A stretch of 64,000 bases of DNA from an uncultured Bacilli bacterium (GCA_934130375.1 CAKOXW010000002.1:1-64000); one strand, 5' to 3'. Positions 1 to 8,464 are shown, numbered from the stretch's first letter. The notes: a model not told the origin generated them from the letters alone. Translations and numbers: made by a program.

Positions 1-50
1 TTTGCTCAGTTTTCAAAGATCATTTTCTTTGCGCTCCTTTTTTCAAAGTG
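1..50 (-). other. rRNA operon leader with boxA-like sequence
   Basis: On the minus strand the last bases of the window read TGATCTTTGAAAACTGAGCA, which matches the conserved leader found just before 16S rRNA in low-GC Gram-positives (boxA/antitermination region). It lies directly downstream of two tandem promoters. The 16S gene itself would lie beyond the left edge and is not present here, so its identity is inferred. Confidence 0.65.
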
Positions 51-57
51 CACGTAT

Positions 58-86
58 AATATATCAAATGTGGAATTCAAAGTCAA
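58..86 (-). promoter_or_regulatory. Sigma-A promoter P2 of rRNA operon
   Basis: Minus strand TTGACT, 17-bp spacer, TATATT. It is the gene-proximal member of a tandem pair reading off the left edge into the boxA-like leader, the usual arrangement for rRNA operons. Confidence 0.65.
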
Positions 87-145
87 TACCTTTTTTAAAA
101 CTTTTTTCGCTTATTTTCTAAGCATTTTCCTCACTTGCATAAATG

Positions 146-173
146 ATTATAACACAAATAATTGCATTGTCTA
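146..173 (-). promoter_or_regulatory. Sigma-A promoter P1 of rRNA operon
   Basis: Minus strand TAGACA, 16-bp spacer, TATAAT (perfect -10). It lies 60 bp upstream of the second promoter, and both face the left edge. A TGTCGAA heptamer (Spo0A-box-like) sits just upstream at 180-186, but that heptamer is expected by chance several times in a window this size. Confidence 0.65.
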
Positions 174-200
174 GTGTTTTTCGACATTTTTTTCATTTTT

Positions 201-746
201 TTATGATTTTATTTTCTTTTTTGACATTTCTATATACATTTGATAATATTTTTGCAAATAATTTGGATTAAATGGTCCTTTCTTTTCTTTGTAAATATCT
301 ATTAAATTACTTAATTCTTTATTTACAACAGTGTCTATTTCTTTACCATATTTCATTTTATTTTTATGGTATTCGTATTCACCTCTATCTAATACTCTAA
401 AACTTCCATCTGGAAATACTCTTAAATCCAAATCATAATCAATATATTTAATTGTCATATCATCTATTACAAATGGCGTTGCGATATTACAATAATAATA
501 TATTCCATTTCTCTTAAATTGTGCAATAATATTAAACCAATACTCTTTGTAGAAAAATAGTATGGCTGGTTCTTTAGTTGTCCATTTTCTTCCATCTATT
601 TCTGTTACCTTTGCTCGGTTATTTGCACATACAATATAATCTTCATTTACTTCAAGTACTAAAGTCTCATCCCAATTTCTATAAACATCACCATTATGTT
701 TATAGCATTGAATTTTTAGTACATCATTTTTTTTAATAATATCCAT
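201..746 (-). CDS. ntdP: Nucleoside tri-/diphosphatase, DUF402 family (YgaC/Ntdp type)
   Basis: The 181-residue protein closely follows the Bacillus YgaC/Ntdp family in length and motifs: YKHNG and W-E/D-E-T near the N-terminus, TKEPAI, YWFN, YYYCN, KYIDYDLD and KGPFNP. The family hydrolyses nucleoside di- and triphosphates and is related to FomD/RNase E-type DUF402 proteins. The start is supported by a TAGGTGA ribosome site four bases before the ATG. It stands alone between the ctpA terminator and the rRNA promoters. Family assignment is confident; the in vivo substrate is not known from sequence. Confidence 0.87.
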   Translation of the reverse strand: MDIIKKNDVLKIQCYKHNGDVYRNWDETLVLEVNEDYIVCANNRAKVTEIDGRKWTTKEPAILFFYKEYWFNIIAQFKRNGIYYYCNIATPFVIDDMTIKYIDYDLDLRVFPDGSFRVLDRGEYEYHKNKMKYGKEIDTVVNKELSNLIDIYKEKKGPFNPNYLQKYYQMYIEMSKKKIKS

Positions 747-782
747 TAATTCACCTACTCACCTACATTATAACTTTTTTGG

Positions 783-810
783 TAAAAAAAATAAACTATA
801 AATTTAGTTT
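783..810 (-). terminator. Intrinsic terminator after ctpA
   Basis: Minus strand AAACTA-N6-TAGTTT stem beginning inside the ctpA stop region, followed by a run of eight T residues. Confidence 0.7.
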
Positions 811-1993
811 ACTTTTGTTCTGACATAACTTTTATAGCAGTTGTAAGCTGGTTGTCATTATCTTTTATCGGATTTTCGTAGTATTTATCTTTAAGAGTAA
901 CTCTTATTGTTGGTTCAATACCAGTTTTATTAATCCAATCTCCATTAGGTGTTAACCATTTTTTAGTTGTGATTTTTACTTTACTACCTTCTAAAACATT
1001 TACAGTTTCTTGCACTGTACCCTTGCCATAAGTTGTATTCCCTATTAATGTTGCATTTAAATTGTCTTTTAAGGATGCCGCTAAAATCTCAGATGCAGAT
1101 GCTGAAGAGTTATTGATAAGTACCGCAATTGGATAATCTCTATGTTCATCAGTGGCATCTTTTTTTACTACTGTTGAACCCTTCGATTCAGTTTTATACA
1201 AAATTGTTCCCTTTTTCATAAACATTTCTAGCATTGTTGATGCTGCTGATAAATAACCACCCGAATTATTTCTAACATCAATTATTAATGAATCAATGCC
1301 ACCTTCTTCTAAGTCTTTTAATTTGCTTGCAAATTGAGATGCTGTGTTGGCAGCAAAAATTGATACCTTGATATACCCTACTCTTTTGTTATTCATATTA
1401 AACTTATCTATTGATACAGATTCAATTATCACCTTTTCTGGTAATACACTTATGTTCATTTCTTTTTTATCACGTCTAATTGTTAATTTTATTTCTTCAC
1501 TAGTCTTTTCAACGATTGAAGTAAAATATGCCGCTTTTTTGCCTTTTAAAGATTCACCATTTATTTGTAAAATTACATCATTTTCTTTGATACCACTTCT
1601 TTTTGCAGGTGATGAATCCATTACACTTACAACTAAAACACCCTCATCTTCAAGAGTTAAAGCCTCAATTCCAATACCATAATACTCACCATTCATTCTT
1701 TTATTAAAAGAAGTTGTTGTATCTTGGTTCATGTATGAAGTATGCTCATCTAAAACTGAAAGCATACCGGAAATCGCACCTTCAATTACTTTATCTTTAT
1801 CAATATCATCATAATAATCTTCAACTATAGTTGAATATATTTCATCAATTTCACTTATACTTGATATAGAATTGTTTTTTAATGTTTTATTATTAAGAGA
1901 ATAAATAAATGCCCCTCCACCAAGTATTCCAACGATTGTTGATACAATTACAATAATAAGCATTTCAATTAATCTATCATTACTATGTTTCAT
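809..1993 (-). CDS. ctpA: Carboxy-terminal processing protease, S41 family (CtpA/CtpB-like)
   Basis: 394 residues: an N-terminal membrane anchor (about residues 10-33), a short helical region, a PDZ domain (about 105-180, GIGIE...SPAKRSGI...ING) and an S41 protease domain. The catalytic serine is in SASASE (about S297) and the lysine in YGKGTVQ (about K324), so the Ser-Lys dyad is intact. The protein should sit outside the membrane and cleave C-terminal tails. In Bacillus, CtpB acts in sporulation signalling, which would suit the spo0A and gerQ genes here, but a housekeeping role is equally possible. GAGGTG precedes the ATG. Confidence 0.9.
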   Translation of the reverse strand: MKHSNDRLIEMLIIVIVSTIVGILGGGAFIYSLNNKTLKNNSISSISEIDEIYSTIVEDYYDDIDKDKVIEGAISGMLSVLDEHTSYMNQDTTTSFNKRMNGEYYGIGIEALTLEDEGVLVVSVMDSSPAKRSGIKENDVILQINGESLKGKKAAYFTSIVEKTSEEIKLTIRRDKKEMNISVLPEKVIIESVSIDKFNMNNKRVGYIKVSIFAANTASQFASKLKDLEEGGIDSLIIDVRNNSGGYLSAASTMLEMFMKKGTILYKTESKGSTVVKKDATDEHRDYPIAVLINNSSASASEILAASLKDNLNATLIGNTTYGKGTVQETVNVLEGSKVKITTKKWLTPNGDWINKTGIEPTIRVTLKDKYYENPIKDNDNQLTTAIKVMSEQK

Positions 1994-2080
1994 ATTACAC
2001 CTCTACTCTATAAATATAACACAAAAATGTAAATAATTGAATATTAATAAAGAAAAAGAGCATAATTTTACAATTACACC

Positions 2081-2608
2081 CTATTTTAATTTAGTTATTA
2101 TTACTTGGCCTACACCCTCTGTGTATTCTACTATTTTACCTTTTTTGATTTTAATTAAAGTTGCATTTTCATTTTTGATTTTTAATTGAGAAGCATTTTT
2201 CGCTTTCTTATTACTCTTATCAGTTGCTATATACTTTTGATTTAAAGCATTTGATAAATCAACTTTATAAATATGATGTTCTTTATCTGAAGCATAATCA
2301 TTAAACATAGTTTCAAAATATACAGCTTCTGGTCCATCAAAATCATAGAACAATACAAAATATTCCTTGTCCTTCATAGTAAATGTACTATCAGCCAATA
2401 TTTCATCATATTGAATAGTTGGCTCAACTGTCTCAGGTTCCTTTGTTTTTAATCCTCTATTCTTATTGTTGATTGCAACTGTCATAAAGTAAAAGCCTAA
2501 AAATACAACTACAACTATACCTATAGTAATTATAACTTTCTTAGTACTTTGTGTATATTCTTCATCATATACAGTCTTTGTTTTTCTTCTTTGCTTTCTA
2601 TTTGCCAT
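2081..2608 (-). CDS. Membrane-anchored thioredoxin-like protein without cysteines
   Basis: 175 residues: a basic cytoplasmic head (NRKQRRKTK), one membrane helix (about 24-46), then an extracytoplasmic domain whose spacing of strands (EYFVLFYDFDGPEA, IYKVDLSNALN, LKIKNENATLIKIKKGK) looks like a thioredoxin fold. The CxxC motif is replaced by DFDG and there is no cysteine in the protein, so it cannot do dithiol chemistry. Function unknown; it could be a binding or scaffold protein. Preceded by a good promoter and a GGTGAT ribosome site. Confidence 0.72.
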   Translation of the reverse strand: MANRKQRRKTKTVYDEEYTQSTKKVIITIGIVVVVFLGFYFMTVAINNKNRGLKTKEPETVEPTIQYDEILADSTFTMKDKEYFVLFYDFDGPEAVYFETMFNDYASDKEHHIYKVDLSNALNQKYIATDKSNKKAKNASQLKIKNENATLIKIKKGKIVEYTEGVGQVIITKLK

Positions 2609-2624
2609 TTAAATCACCAATTTA

Positions 2625-2653
2625 ATTATATAAGAACTTAAAAAAAATGTAAA
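2625..2653 (-). promoter_or_regulatory. Sigma-A promoter of the thioredoxin-like gene
   Basis: Minus strand TTTACA, 17-bp spacer, TATAAT, 17 bp before the start codon at 2608. TTTACA recurs as a -35 at other genes in this window. Confidence 0.6.
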
Positions 2654-2670
2654 TAATTTAAGGAAAAATT

Positions 2671-2696
2671 AAAAAAGAAATAGATTTTTTCTATTT
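2671..2696 (-). terminator. Intrinsic terminator after the lipoprotein gene
   Basis: Minus strand AAATAGA-N5-TCTATTT followed by CTTTTTT; the stem includes the stop codon of the lipoprotein gene. Confidence 0.75.
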
Positions 2697-3686
2697 CATT
2701 ACAGGTATAGTACTGATTGATTTAGCAATATTAGATAATTCATCTTCACTAAGTACATCTGATGCGATGTAATATTCTATTCCATTACTAATCCAAGATG
2801 CTGAATTTTCAGATAGTGAACCAATCGTGTCTAGAAGTATTGTTGGTTCACCAAGTGTTGGCACAATTTCAAGTTCATTTGACTTAGATATTGTTTCTTC
2901 AACAAGTACAAATGGTTTGTCGCCTGCAAAAGTAAGGATTAATCTTTCGCCATTATCTTTTGAAATTGTATTTTGAGATTTTAGTGAAGTATTAGAAGGC
3001 AAATACATTGGAAATATCGCATCATCTATTTTTGATACTTCTATTGATTGTTCTTCTACTTTAGTAGTTTCCATAGTTTTCTTTAAATCAAAATAATCAT
3101 CTTCAAACTTATTATTTTCAGAAATCTTATTAAAAATCATTTTAATCTCAGCATTACCATTACTATTTAATACTAAAACTTGTTTTAAATTAAGTTTCTT
3201 ATCTAAATAAATATTTTGTTTAACTAAATCTTTATTATTTGGATAATTAACAGAAGTAGTAATTATATAACTATCATCCTTAGAGTTAAACTCTAATGCT
3301 TTATCATTATTAATATCACTTAATATTGACTGAAGCAAATAAATTTGAGAATTATTATAAGGCCAATTACTTTCAAACTTAAAACTCTTATTCAAAGATG
3401 GAGTTAATACATAAACACCTTCTTTATTTTTAAGTATTATTTGTTCATGATTATTAGATTCATTTTTTAAACTAACTTTAAATAAATCCTTGTTCTTATA
3501 AGCAACATATACATCATACTTATAAACATCTTCGTTATTAATAATCTCCATTTTACCTTCAACATAATAAGACTTTAAACCTTGTATTTTCTTATTTAAA
3601 TCCCTAATTACTTCCTTTTTACCAATCTTACCACACCCTGTTGTTAGTAGAAGTATACCTACTAGCAAAATTATAAACTTTTTCAT
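2691..3686 (-). CDS. LolA-fold lipoprotein, YdcC/GerS-like
   Basis: 331 residues with a lipoprotein signal peptide ending in the lipobox TTGC (Cys18), so it should be anchored to the outer face of the membrane. The rest resembles the YdcC/GerS group of LolA-like lipoproteins: LKSYYVEGKMEI near the start, repeated beta-strand pairs, and a C-terminal region with GDKPFVLVEE. In Bacillus and Clostridioides, members are sporulation or germination proteins; GerS is needed for cortex modification. A spore role is therefore possible but inferred. The gene stands alone between a terminator and the divergent DUF378 gene. Confidence 0.65.
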   Translation of the reverse strand: MKKFIILLVGILLLTTGCGKIGKKEVIRDLNKKIQGLKSYYVEGKMEIINNEDVYKYDVYVAYKNKDLFKVSLKNESNNHEQIILKNKEGVYVLTPSLNKSFKFESNWPYNNSQIYLLQSILSDINNDKALEFNSKDDSYIITTSVNYPNNKDLVKQNIYLDKKLNLKQVLVLNSNGNAEIKMIFNKISENNKFEDDYFDLKKTMETTKVEEQSIEVSKIDDAIFPMYLPSNTSLKSQNTISKDNGERLILTFAGDKPFVLVEETISKSNELEIVPTLGEPTILLDTIGSLSENSASWISNGIEYYIASDVLSEDELSNIAKSISTIPVMK

Positions 3687-3784
3687 TTTTCACCTCAACC
3701 ATTAAATTATATGGATAATATTTTTTAAATATTCTTGAATATAAATTATTTTTTTGAGCATTATATAAATGAACGGAGGAAAAT

Positions 3785-3985
3785 ATGAAAGGTTTACAAA
3801 TAGTCGCACTTATACTTACGATAATAGGTGCTATAAACTGGGGTTTAGTTGCAGTATTCAACTTTAATCTAGTTGCGTATCTTTTTGGAGATAGAACCCT
3901 AGTAACTTTAATAATATATGGATTAGTAGCAATTGCTGGACTAATTAATATAGGATTATTAGTAGATTTATTCGAACATGATTAA
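3785..3985 (+). CDS. DUF378 family small membrane protein
   Basis: 66 residues with two membrane helices and the family signature GAINWGLVAVFNFNLVAYLFG, typical of DUF378 (YuzA-type) proteins. Function unknown. A GGAGG site precedes the ATG. It is divergent from the lipoprotein gene and convergent with truA; its terminator works in both directions. Confidence 0.85.
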   Translation: MKGLQIVALILTIIGAINWGLVAVFNFNLVAYLFGDRTLVTLIIYGLVAIAGLINIGLLVDLFEHD

Positions 3986-4008
3986 AAATTCCGAATTGGA
4001 ATTTTTTT
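3984..4008. terminator. Bidirectional terminator between DUF378 gene and truA
   Basis: AAAAATTCC-GAATT-GGAATTTTTTT. It ends the plus-strand DUF378 gene and also serves as a second terminator for minus-strand transcripts that pass truA. Confidence 0.8.
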
Positions 4009-4034
4009 CATTATTGTAATATTTATTACCAAAG

Positions 4035-4050
4035 ACTTAAGAATACACAT
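4035..4050 (-). repeat. Post-terminator repeat, shortened copy
   Basis: Minus strand ATGTGTATTCTTAAGT: the dispersed repeat described at 8577, 31273, 39213 and 52590 but without the central CGTGGGC-type block. It lies directly after the truA terminator, in the same position and orientation as the full copies. Confidence 0.55.
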
Positions 4051-4089
4051 AAAAAAGAAAAAATAATGCTACTTGTAGTAAACATTATT
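4051..4089 (-). terminator. Intrinsic terminator after truA
   Basis: Minus strand AATAATG...CTAC-AA-GTAG-CATTATT stem with a small bulge, then TTTTTCTTTTTT. It overlaps the truA stop codon. Confidence 0.65.
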
Positions 4090-4794
4090 TAAATATAAGC
4101 CACATGCATCTGCAATACGGCCAAAACTAGACCTATTCTTAGAATTAAGTATATCCTTTATGTGTCTACCTTTAGTTGAACACTCAATTAACGCACCAAC
4201 CATATTCCTAACTTGATACTTTAAAAACCCATTACCAACAAAACTAAACACAATCTCATCCTTAGACTTATATACATCCGCACTATATATTGTCCTAACA
4301 TATGAGTTTTTTTTATCCTCCATATTACAAAATGCACTATAATCAAAAGTACCAATTAAATCCTTAATCTCACACCTTAGAATATCAAGGTCTAACTCCT
4401 TATTATACTGATAAACATAATTCCTATTAACTGGACTATATTCACCAACATTTAATTTATAAATATATTCCTTCTTTAAAACACTATATCTCGCATGAAA
4501 ATCATTATCAACTATTCTTACATCCTTAATATAAATATCATCTGGAGTATAAGTATTTAATGCACACTTTAACTTATATAAAGTAATATTTCTATCCATA
4601 TCAAAATGAGCATACTGATTATATGCATGAACACCCTTATCAGTTCTACCTGATGAGTGAATATCAATACAAGAACCACCATTAATAAACTTTAAAGCAT
4701 CCTCTAAACACCCTTGAACAGTTCTTAAATTAGGTTGTTTTTGATAACCATTAAACATACTACCATCATAAGAAAAATTAATTAAATACCTCAT
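4069..4794 (-). CDS. truA: tRNA pseudouridine(38-40) synthase
   Basis: 241 residues, normal family length. Converts uridines 38-40 of the tRNA anticodon arm to pseudouridine. The catalytic aspartate lies in SGRTDKGVHA; YDGSMFNGYQKQ at the N-terminus and the late motif FLKYQVRNMVGALIE are also family hallmarks. It is last in the ecfA1-ecfA2-ecfT-truA operon, the order seen in Bacilli; its ribosome site GAGG lies in the end of ecfT two bases upstream. Confidence 0.96.
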   Translation of the reverse strand: MRYLINFSYDGSMFNGYQKQPNLRTVQGCLEDALKFINGGSCIDIHSSGRTDKGVHAYNQYAHFDMDRNITLYKLKCALNTYTPDDIYIKDVRIVDNDFHARYSVLKKEYIYKLNVGEYSPVNRNYVYQYNKELDLDILRCEIKDLIGTFDYSAFCNMEDKKNSYVRTIYSADVYKSKDEIVFSFVGNGFLKYQVRNMVGALIECSTKGRHIKDILNSKNRSSFGRIADACGLYLNNVYYK

Positions 4795-4796
4795 AA

Positions 4797-5531
4797 CTAC
4801 CTCACAACTATAAATATAACAAGTAAAACTATAAAAGATAATAATATACTAGAATCCATCTCACTATAACTATACTTACTATACCTTGTTCTATTACCTC
4901 CGTACTCCCTTAATTCTAAAGTATTAGATATACTATCACTCCTCTTTAAAGACAATATAAAAGTAGGAAGTATCACTGCAACTATTTTATCACATTTTTC
5001 CCTTAATGTACCATCTAAATTAAACCCTCTACTCTTCTGAGACTTAATAACCTTATCTTCCTCATAAAATATAACAGGTATAAATCTTAAAGTAAGAGTA
5101 ATAATTAATGCTATCTCATAACTATTAATTTTAAATATTTTTAAAGGGCTAAGTATTACCTCTAATCCATAAGTAACATCCTTAGACTTAGTACTATAAA
5201 CTAAAATCTTAGAAAAAATAATAAATATAACTAACTTAAGAATAGATACTATGCTTAATATAATAGAAGTATTAGTAATAAAATTAATTAATAATATAAA
5301 TATAATTATAGATAACAAAAATATATTATTACTTAAATACAACCTTAGCGGTACATGACTAAGCAACATACAAAGAATACTAAAAACAAATATGATAGAT
5401 AAGTACCTAATATCATTAGTAATCAAAATAATAATACCTAAGATTATTGTGCATAAAATCTTAATAACTGGATTTATACTGTGGATAAGAGAAGGTACTT
5501 CATAATAACTTGTTAATTTCTTATTAAACAT
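4797..5531 (-). CDS. ecfT: ECF transporter transmembrane protein EcfT
   Basis: 244 residues with about five hydrophobic segments, the membrane core shared by energy-coupling-factor vitamin transporters. The coupling region bears the two family signatures: SQKSRGFNLDG and, further on, LELREYGG, the paired A-R-G-like motifs that contact the EcfA ATPases. It overlaps ecfA2 by eight bases and uses a GGAGG site inside that gene. No substrate-binding S component is encoded nearby, so this is a shared group II module. Confidence 0.94.
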   Translation of the reverse strand: MFNKKLTSYYEVPSLIHSINPVIKILCTIILGIIILITNDIRYLSIIFVFSILCMLLSHVPLRLYLSNNIFLLSIIIFILLINFITNTSIILSIVSILKLVIFIIFSKILVYSTKSKDVTYGLEVILSPLKIFKINSYEIALIITLTLRFIPVIFYEEDKVIKSQKSRGFNLDGTLREKCDKIVAVILPTFILSLKRSDSISNTLELREYGGNRTRYSKYSYSEMDSSILLSFIVLLVIFIVVR

Positions 5532-6318
5532 TTCTATATACCTCCTTAATTAAATCATTAATAGAATAAGTATGCATCAACTTTATATTTTTCTTATACT
5601 TAACTAATGTTTCAAAAAGTACTATCTTTGGAATAGGTATATTATTATCAATTAATAATTTTAAATCATTAAAAGCATTCTCTTTCTTAGAATTAATAAC
5701 TAATTTACCATTACTAAGACCAATTACATTATCAGATATTTTATAAAGTAAATCAATATCATGACTAACTATAAATATTATTTTACCTTCCCTTTTTAAA
5801 CTAATAATTAAATCTATTAATTTCTTCTTATTTTCCATATCTAAACCAACAGTTGGTTCATCAAAAAATACTACTTTCGGATTATACACTAAAATTGATG
5901 CGATTGCTATCATCCTTGCTTCCCCACTAGATAAACTACTTAACTTTCTTTTTAATAAAGATTTATCTAAATTCATCCTATCAAAAATATCATACACTAA
6001 ATTTTTATCTAATTTAAAATTATCAAGAGCATACTTAACCTCAGAATAAACATCACTACTAAAAAACTGCTCCTCAGGAAACTGAAAAACCACTCCTACA
6101 TCCCTTCTAATGCCCCTATTTAAAGAATTAATACCATTAATAACACATTTACCACTACTAGGCTTTAAAACCCCTGAGACAAGATTTAAAAGAGTAGACT
6201 TACCACTACCACACTCACCAATAACACAAGTAATACCACTACCAACACAAAAACTCACATTATCAACAATAACCTTGTTATTACATTTAAAAGAAACACA
6301 ATCAACAACTACTTCCAT
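5524..6318 (-). CDS. ecfA2: ECF transporter ATP-binding protein EcfA2
   Basis: 264-residue ABC ATPase. Walker A GECGSGKST, Q-loop FQFPEEQFF, signature LSSGEARM, Walker B VVFFDEPTVGLD and switch histidine VSHD are all present. The Q-loop sequence is typical of the A2 subunit. It pairs with EcfA1 to power vitamin uptake through EcfT. Overlaps ecfA1 by ten bases and ecfT by eight, suggesting coupled translation. Confidence 0.94.
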   Translation of the reverse strand: MEVVVDCVSFKCNNKVIVDNVSFCVGSGITCVIGECGSGKSTLLNLVSGVLKPSSGKCVINGINSLNRGIRRDVGVVFQFPEEQFFSSDVYSEVKYALDNFKLDKNLVYDIFDRMNLDKSLLKRKLSSLSSGEARMIAIASILVYNPKVVFFDEPTVGLDMENKKKLIDLIISLKREGKIIFIVSHDIDLLYKISDNVIGLSNGKLVINSKKENAFNDLKLLIDNNIPIPKIVLFETLVKYKKNIKLMHTYSINDLIKEVYRNV

Positions 6319-7112
6319 ATTACTTCCACCAAATCCCTAATATCAACTTCCAAATTAGGTACTAACCCATAAAGCATTAACTTACTCGATAACTCAATCT
6401 CAAACGGAATACCAATTCCACAACTTTTAAGAACCTTGTCCTTCTTAAATACAGTAACCGGTTTACCACTAAGAACCACTCTTTTATTAGATATAACTAT
6501 CACCCTATCACTAAAGTACGCTTCACCCAAATCATGAGTAACATTTACTATTGTTAAACCATCCTTATTCAATTTCTTCAAATACTTAAAAATTTCAATC
6601 TTCCTACTATTATCAATCATAGAAAAAGCCTCATCCAAAAACAATATCCTTGGCCTACCTACTATAGCAATACCTAATGCACACAAAGACTTTTCCCCAC
6701 CAGATAGAAAAGATGCTGGCAGGTCTAAAAATTCACCTATTCCTAAATACTTAGAAACCTCATCAATCCTATTATCTATTTCATGAGTATTAAAGCCCAA
6801 GTTTTCAAGAACATATATTAAATCATCCCTAACAGTTTCACACAAAAACATATTATCAATATCAGTAAACACAACACCAATATTTCTTCTTACATCATAC
6901 AAATTCGTTTTTAGATTATAGTTACATATAGTTATATTCTCATCAGTTTTAATAATACCAGTTAATATTTTTATCAAAGTTGACTTACCACATCCATTAC
7001 ATCCACATATACAAACCCACTCCGATTTCTTTATATTTAAAGACAAATTCTCAAATATAATTCTATCTTTATACGCATAATTTAAATTATCAACTTTAAG
7101 AATACTTTCCAT
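6309..7112 (-). CDS. ecfA1: ECF transporter ATP-binding protein EcfA1
   Basis: 267-residue ABC ATPase with Walker A GCNGCGKST, signature LSGGEK, Walker B ILFLDEAFSMID and NVTHD. It is the first gene of the ECF operon. An upstream in-frame ATG at 7124 would overlap the GGGTGG ribosome site, so the start at 7112 is preferred. In many Bacilli this operon directly follows rplQ; here about 1.5 kb with three unrelated genes separates them. Confidence 0.93.
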   Translation of the reverse strand: MESILKVDNLNYAYKDRIIFENLSLNIKKSEWVCICGCNGCGKSTLIKILTGIIKTDENITICNYNLKTNLYDVRRNIGVVFTDIDNMFLCETVRDDLIYVLENLGFNTHEIDNRIDEVSKYLGIGEFLDLPASFLSGGEKSLCALGIAIVGRPRILFLDEAFSMIDNSRKIEIFKYLKKLNKDGLTIVNVTHDLGEAYFSDRVIVISNKRVVLSGKPVTVFKKDKVLKSCGIGIPFEIELSSKLMLYGLVPNLEVDIRDLVEVIWK

Positions 7113-7132
7113 ATAACCACCCATTATTAACT

Positions 7133-7166
7133 ATTATACTTATTTTTATTTATCAAGTAAATAAGT
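7133..7166 (-). promoter_or_regulatory. Promoter of the ecf-truA operon with inverted repeat
   Basis: Minus strand TTTACT (7156-7161), 17-bp spacer, TATAAT (7133-7138). Inverted arms ACTTATTT (7138-7145) and AAATAAGT (7159-7166) frame the spacer, so a repressor could bind here; no regulator can be named. Confidence 0.55.
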
Positions 7167-7248
7167 TAAAAAGAAAAAATAATTTTATTATAGTTTAATT
7201 ATCGTATATTTTTTTAATATTTGTAAATAATAATAAAGGGAGGAATTT

Positions 7249-7392
7249 ATGAAAGCAAATAAAAATATAGATTGTACAGTTCATGACTGCAAATACTGTG
7301 ATTGTAGGTGCAATAAATGCTGTTTAAATTGTATAAAAGTTGGTCCTTCTAAAAAGGATAATAGTAATTGTTGTAGTTTCAAAAAGAGATAA
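7249..7392 (+). CDS. Small cysteine-rich protein, DUF1540-like
   Basis: 47 residues with ten cysteines: DCTVHDCKYCDCRCNKCC, then IKVG and a C-terminal NCCSF. The pattern C-x-V-x2-C ... I-x-V-G ... C-x-S-F matches the DUF1540 family, short proteins with probable metal binding, often abundant in spore formers. The start has an AAAGGGAGG ribosome site six bases upstream. Transcribed away from ecfA1 and followed by a bidirectional terminator. Metal binding is inferred from cysteine spacing only. Confidence 0.7.
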   Translation: MKANKNIDCTVHDCKYCDCRCNKCCLNCIKVGPSKKDNSNCCSFKKR

Positions 7393-7411
7393 TTAATTTT
7401 TATCTCTTTTT
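7381..7411. terminator. Bidirectional terminator
   Basis: AAAAAGAGATAA-N7-TTATCTCTTTTT between the convergent DUF1540-like gene and SDR gene; it overlaps the stop codons of both. Confidence 0.8.
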
Positions 7412-8146
7412 ATTTTGTATATTATAAGCAATTCTAGCAAGCAATTTAGTAGGTGTTAATCTTGTTAAAAATACTAATGCTTTCATATAAAATGTAGGTA
7501 TTATCACAAGTTTATTCTTAAACATTTTATCAATCGCATATTTTGCAGCATAATCACTACTAATTGATTTAATCTCAAACTTAACATTTGCAACATTATT
7601 AAAATTAGTTCTTACAGGCCCTGGACAAAAAACAGATACATGCACATTACTTTTCTTTCTTCTTAACTCCTCATATATAGAAGTAGTAAGTCTAAGTACA
7701 TATGCCTTAGTAGAATAATAAGTTGCCATTAAAGGTCCTGGTTCAAATGCTGCTGAAGACGCTACATTAAGAATATAACCTGAATCTCTTTTAATAAAAT
7801 CATTTAAAAATAACTTAGTTAATATATGAACACCCTTAATATTAACATCAATCATATTAAGTTCATCTTCTAAATTAATTTCATTAAATTCACCAAACTT
7901 ACCAAAACCAGCATTATTTATTAATAATTCTATATTCTCACTCTTAACCTTGTTATATAATCTAATGCACTCTTCTGTGGAACTAATATCACACACATAG
8001 TAGGAACTATTTTTAATACTCTTACTAACACTTTTTAACTTATTTTCATCTTTAGAAACAAGTATTACATCATAACCTAGTTTAGATAAATATATTGCCA
8101 TATCTCTACCTATTCCAGATGACCCTCCTGTTACTAATGCTTTCAT
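7400..8146 (-). CDS. Short-chain dehydrogenase/reductase
   Basis: 248 residues, classical SDR. NAD(P)-binding TGGSSGIG at the N-terminus, NNAG (about residue 88), the catalytic serine in NVASSAA and YYSTK giving Tyr-x3-Lys, then CPGPVRT. The C-terminal TFYMKALVFLTRLTPTKLLA is hydrophobic and could touch the membrane, as in the DltE/YqjQ subgroup that acts on lipid or keto-acyl substrates. The substrate cannot be told. Divided from the next upstream gene by only 16 bases. Confidence 0.85.
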   Translation of the reverse strand: MKALVTGGSSGIGRDMAIYLSKLGYDVILVSKDENKLKSVSKSIKNSSYYVCDISSTEECIRLYNKVKSENIELLINNAGFGKFGEFNEINLEDELNMIDVNIKGVHILTKLFLNDFIKRDSGYILNVASSAAFEPGPLMATYYSTKAYVLRLTTSIYEELRRKKSNVHVSVFCPGPVRTNFNNVANVKFEIKSISSDYAAKYAIDKMFKNKLVIIPTFYMKALVFLTRLTPTKLLARIAYNIQNKKR

Positions 8147-8162
8147 ATTATCACCTCACTAT

Positions 8163-8441
8163 TTATTTTTGCTTAGAATTATCATAATATTCATAGAATT
8201 GATTTTTATAAAATAAACCACTCTCTTTATTTATAGTTTCTAAATAACTACATACTTTATATGCATATTCTAAACTACAATCATCATATATGCAATCAAA
8301 TAAATAGTCAAGATAATACTCTATCATATTTACATCCTTAGACTTCTTAGATATGTAATAATTAATAATATTAGAAATTTTTGTAAAAGTGCACTTCTTA
8401 CTATTATGGAGATGTCTTACTAATTTTTCTATCTCATCCAT
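8163..8441 (-). CDS. Hypothetical protein, 92 aa
   Basis: Not recognised. A soluble, helical-looking acidic protein with several aromatic-rich stretches (IEYYLDYLFDCIYDDC) and four or five cysteines without a clear metal-site spacing. The start at 8441 is set by an AGAAAGG ribosome site and by a promoter whose -35 lies at 8487-8492, which excludes the longer reading frame beginning at 8492. Followed closely by the SDR gene, so the two are probably cotranscribed. Confidence 0.6.
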   Translation of the reverse strand: MDEIEKLVRHLHNSKKCTFTKISNIINYYISKKSKDVNMIEYYLDYLFDCIYDDCSLEYAYKVCSYLETINKESGLFYKNQFYEYYDNSKQK

Positions 8442-8464
8442 TTTATTTTGCCTTTCTTTTTTAT

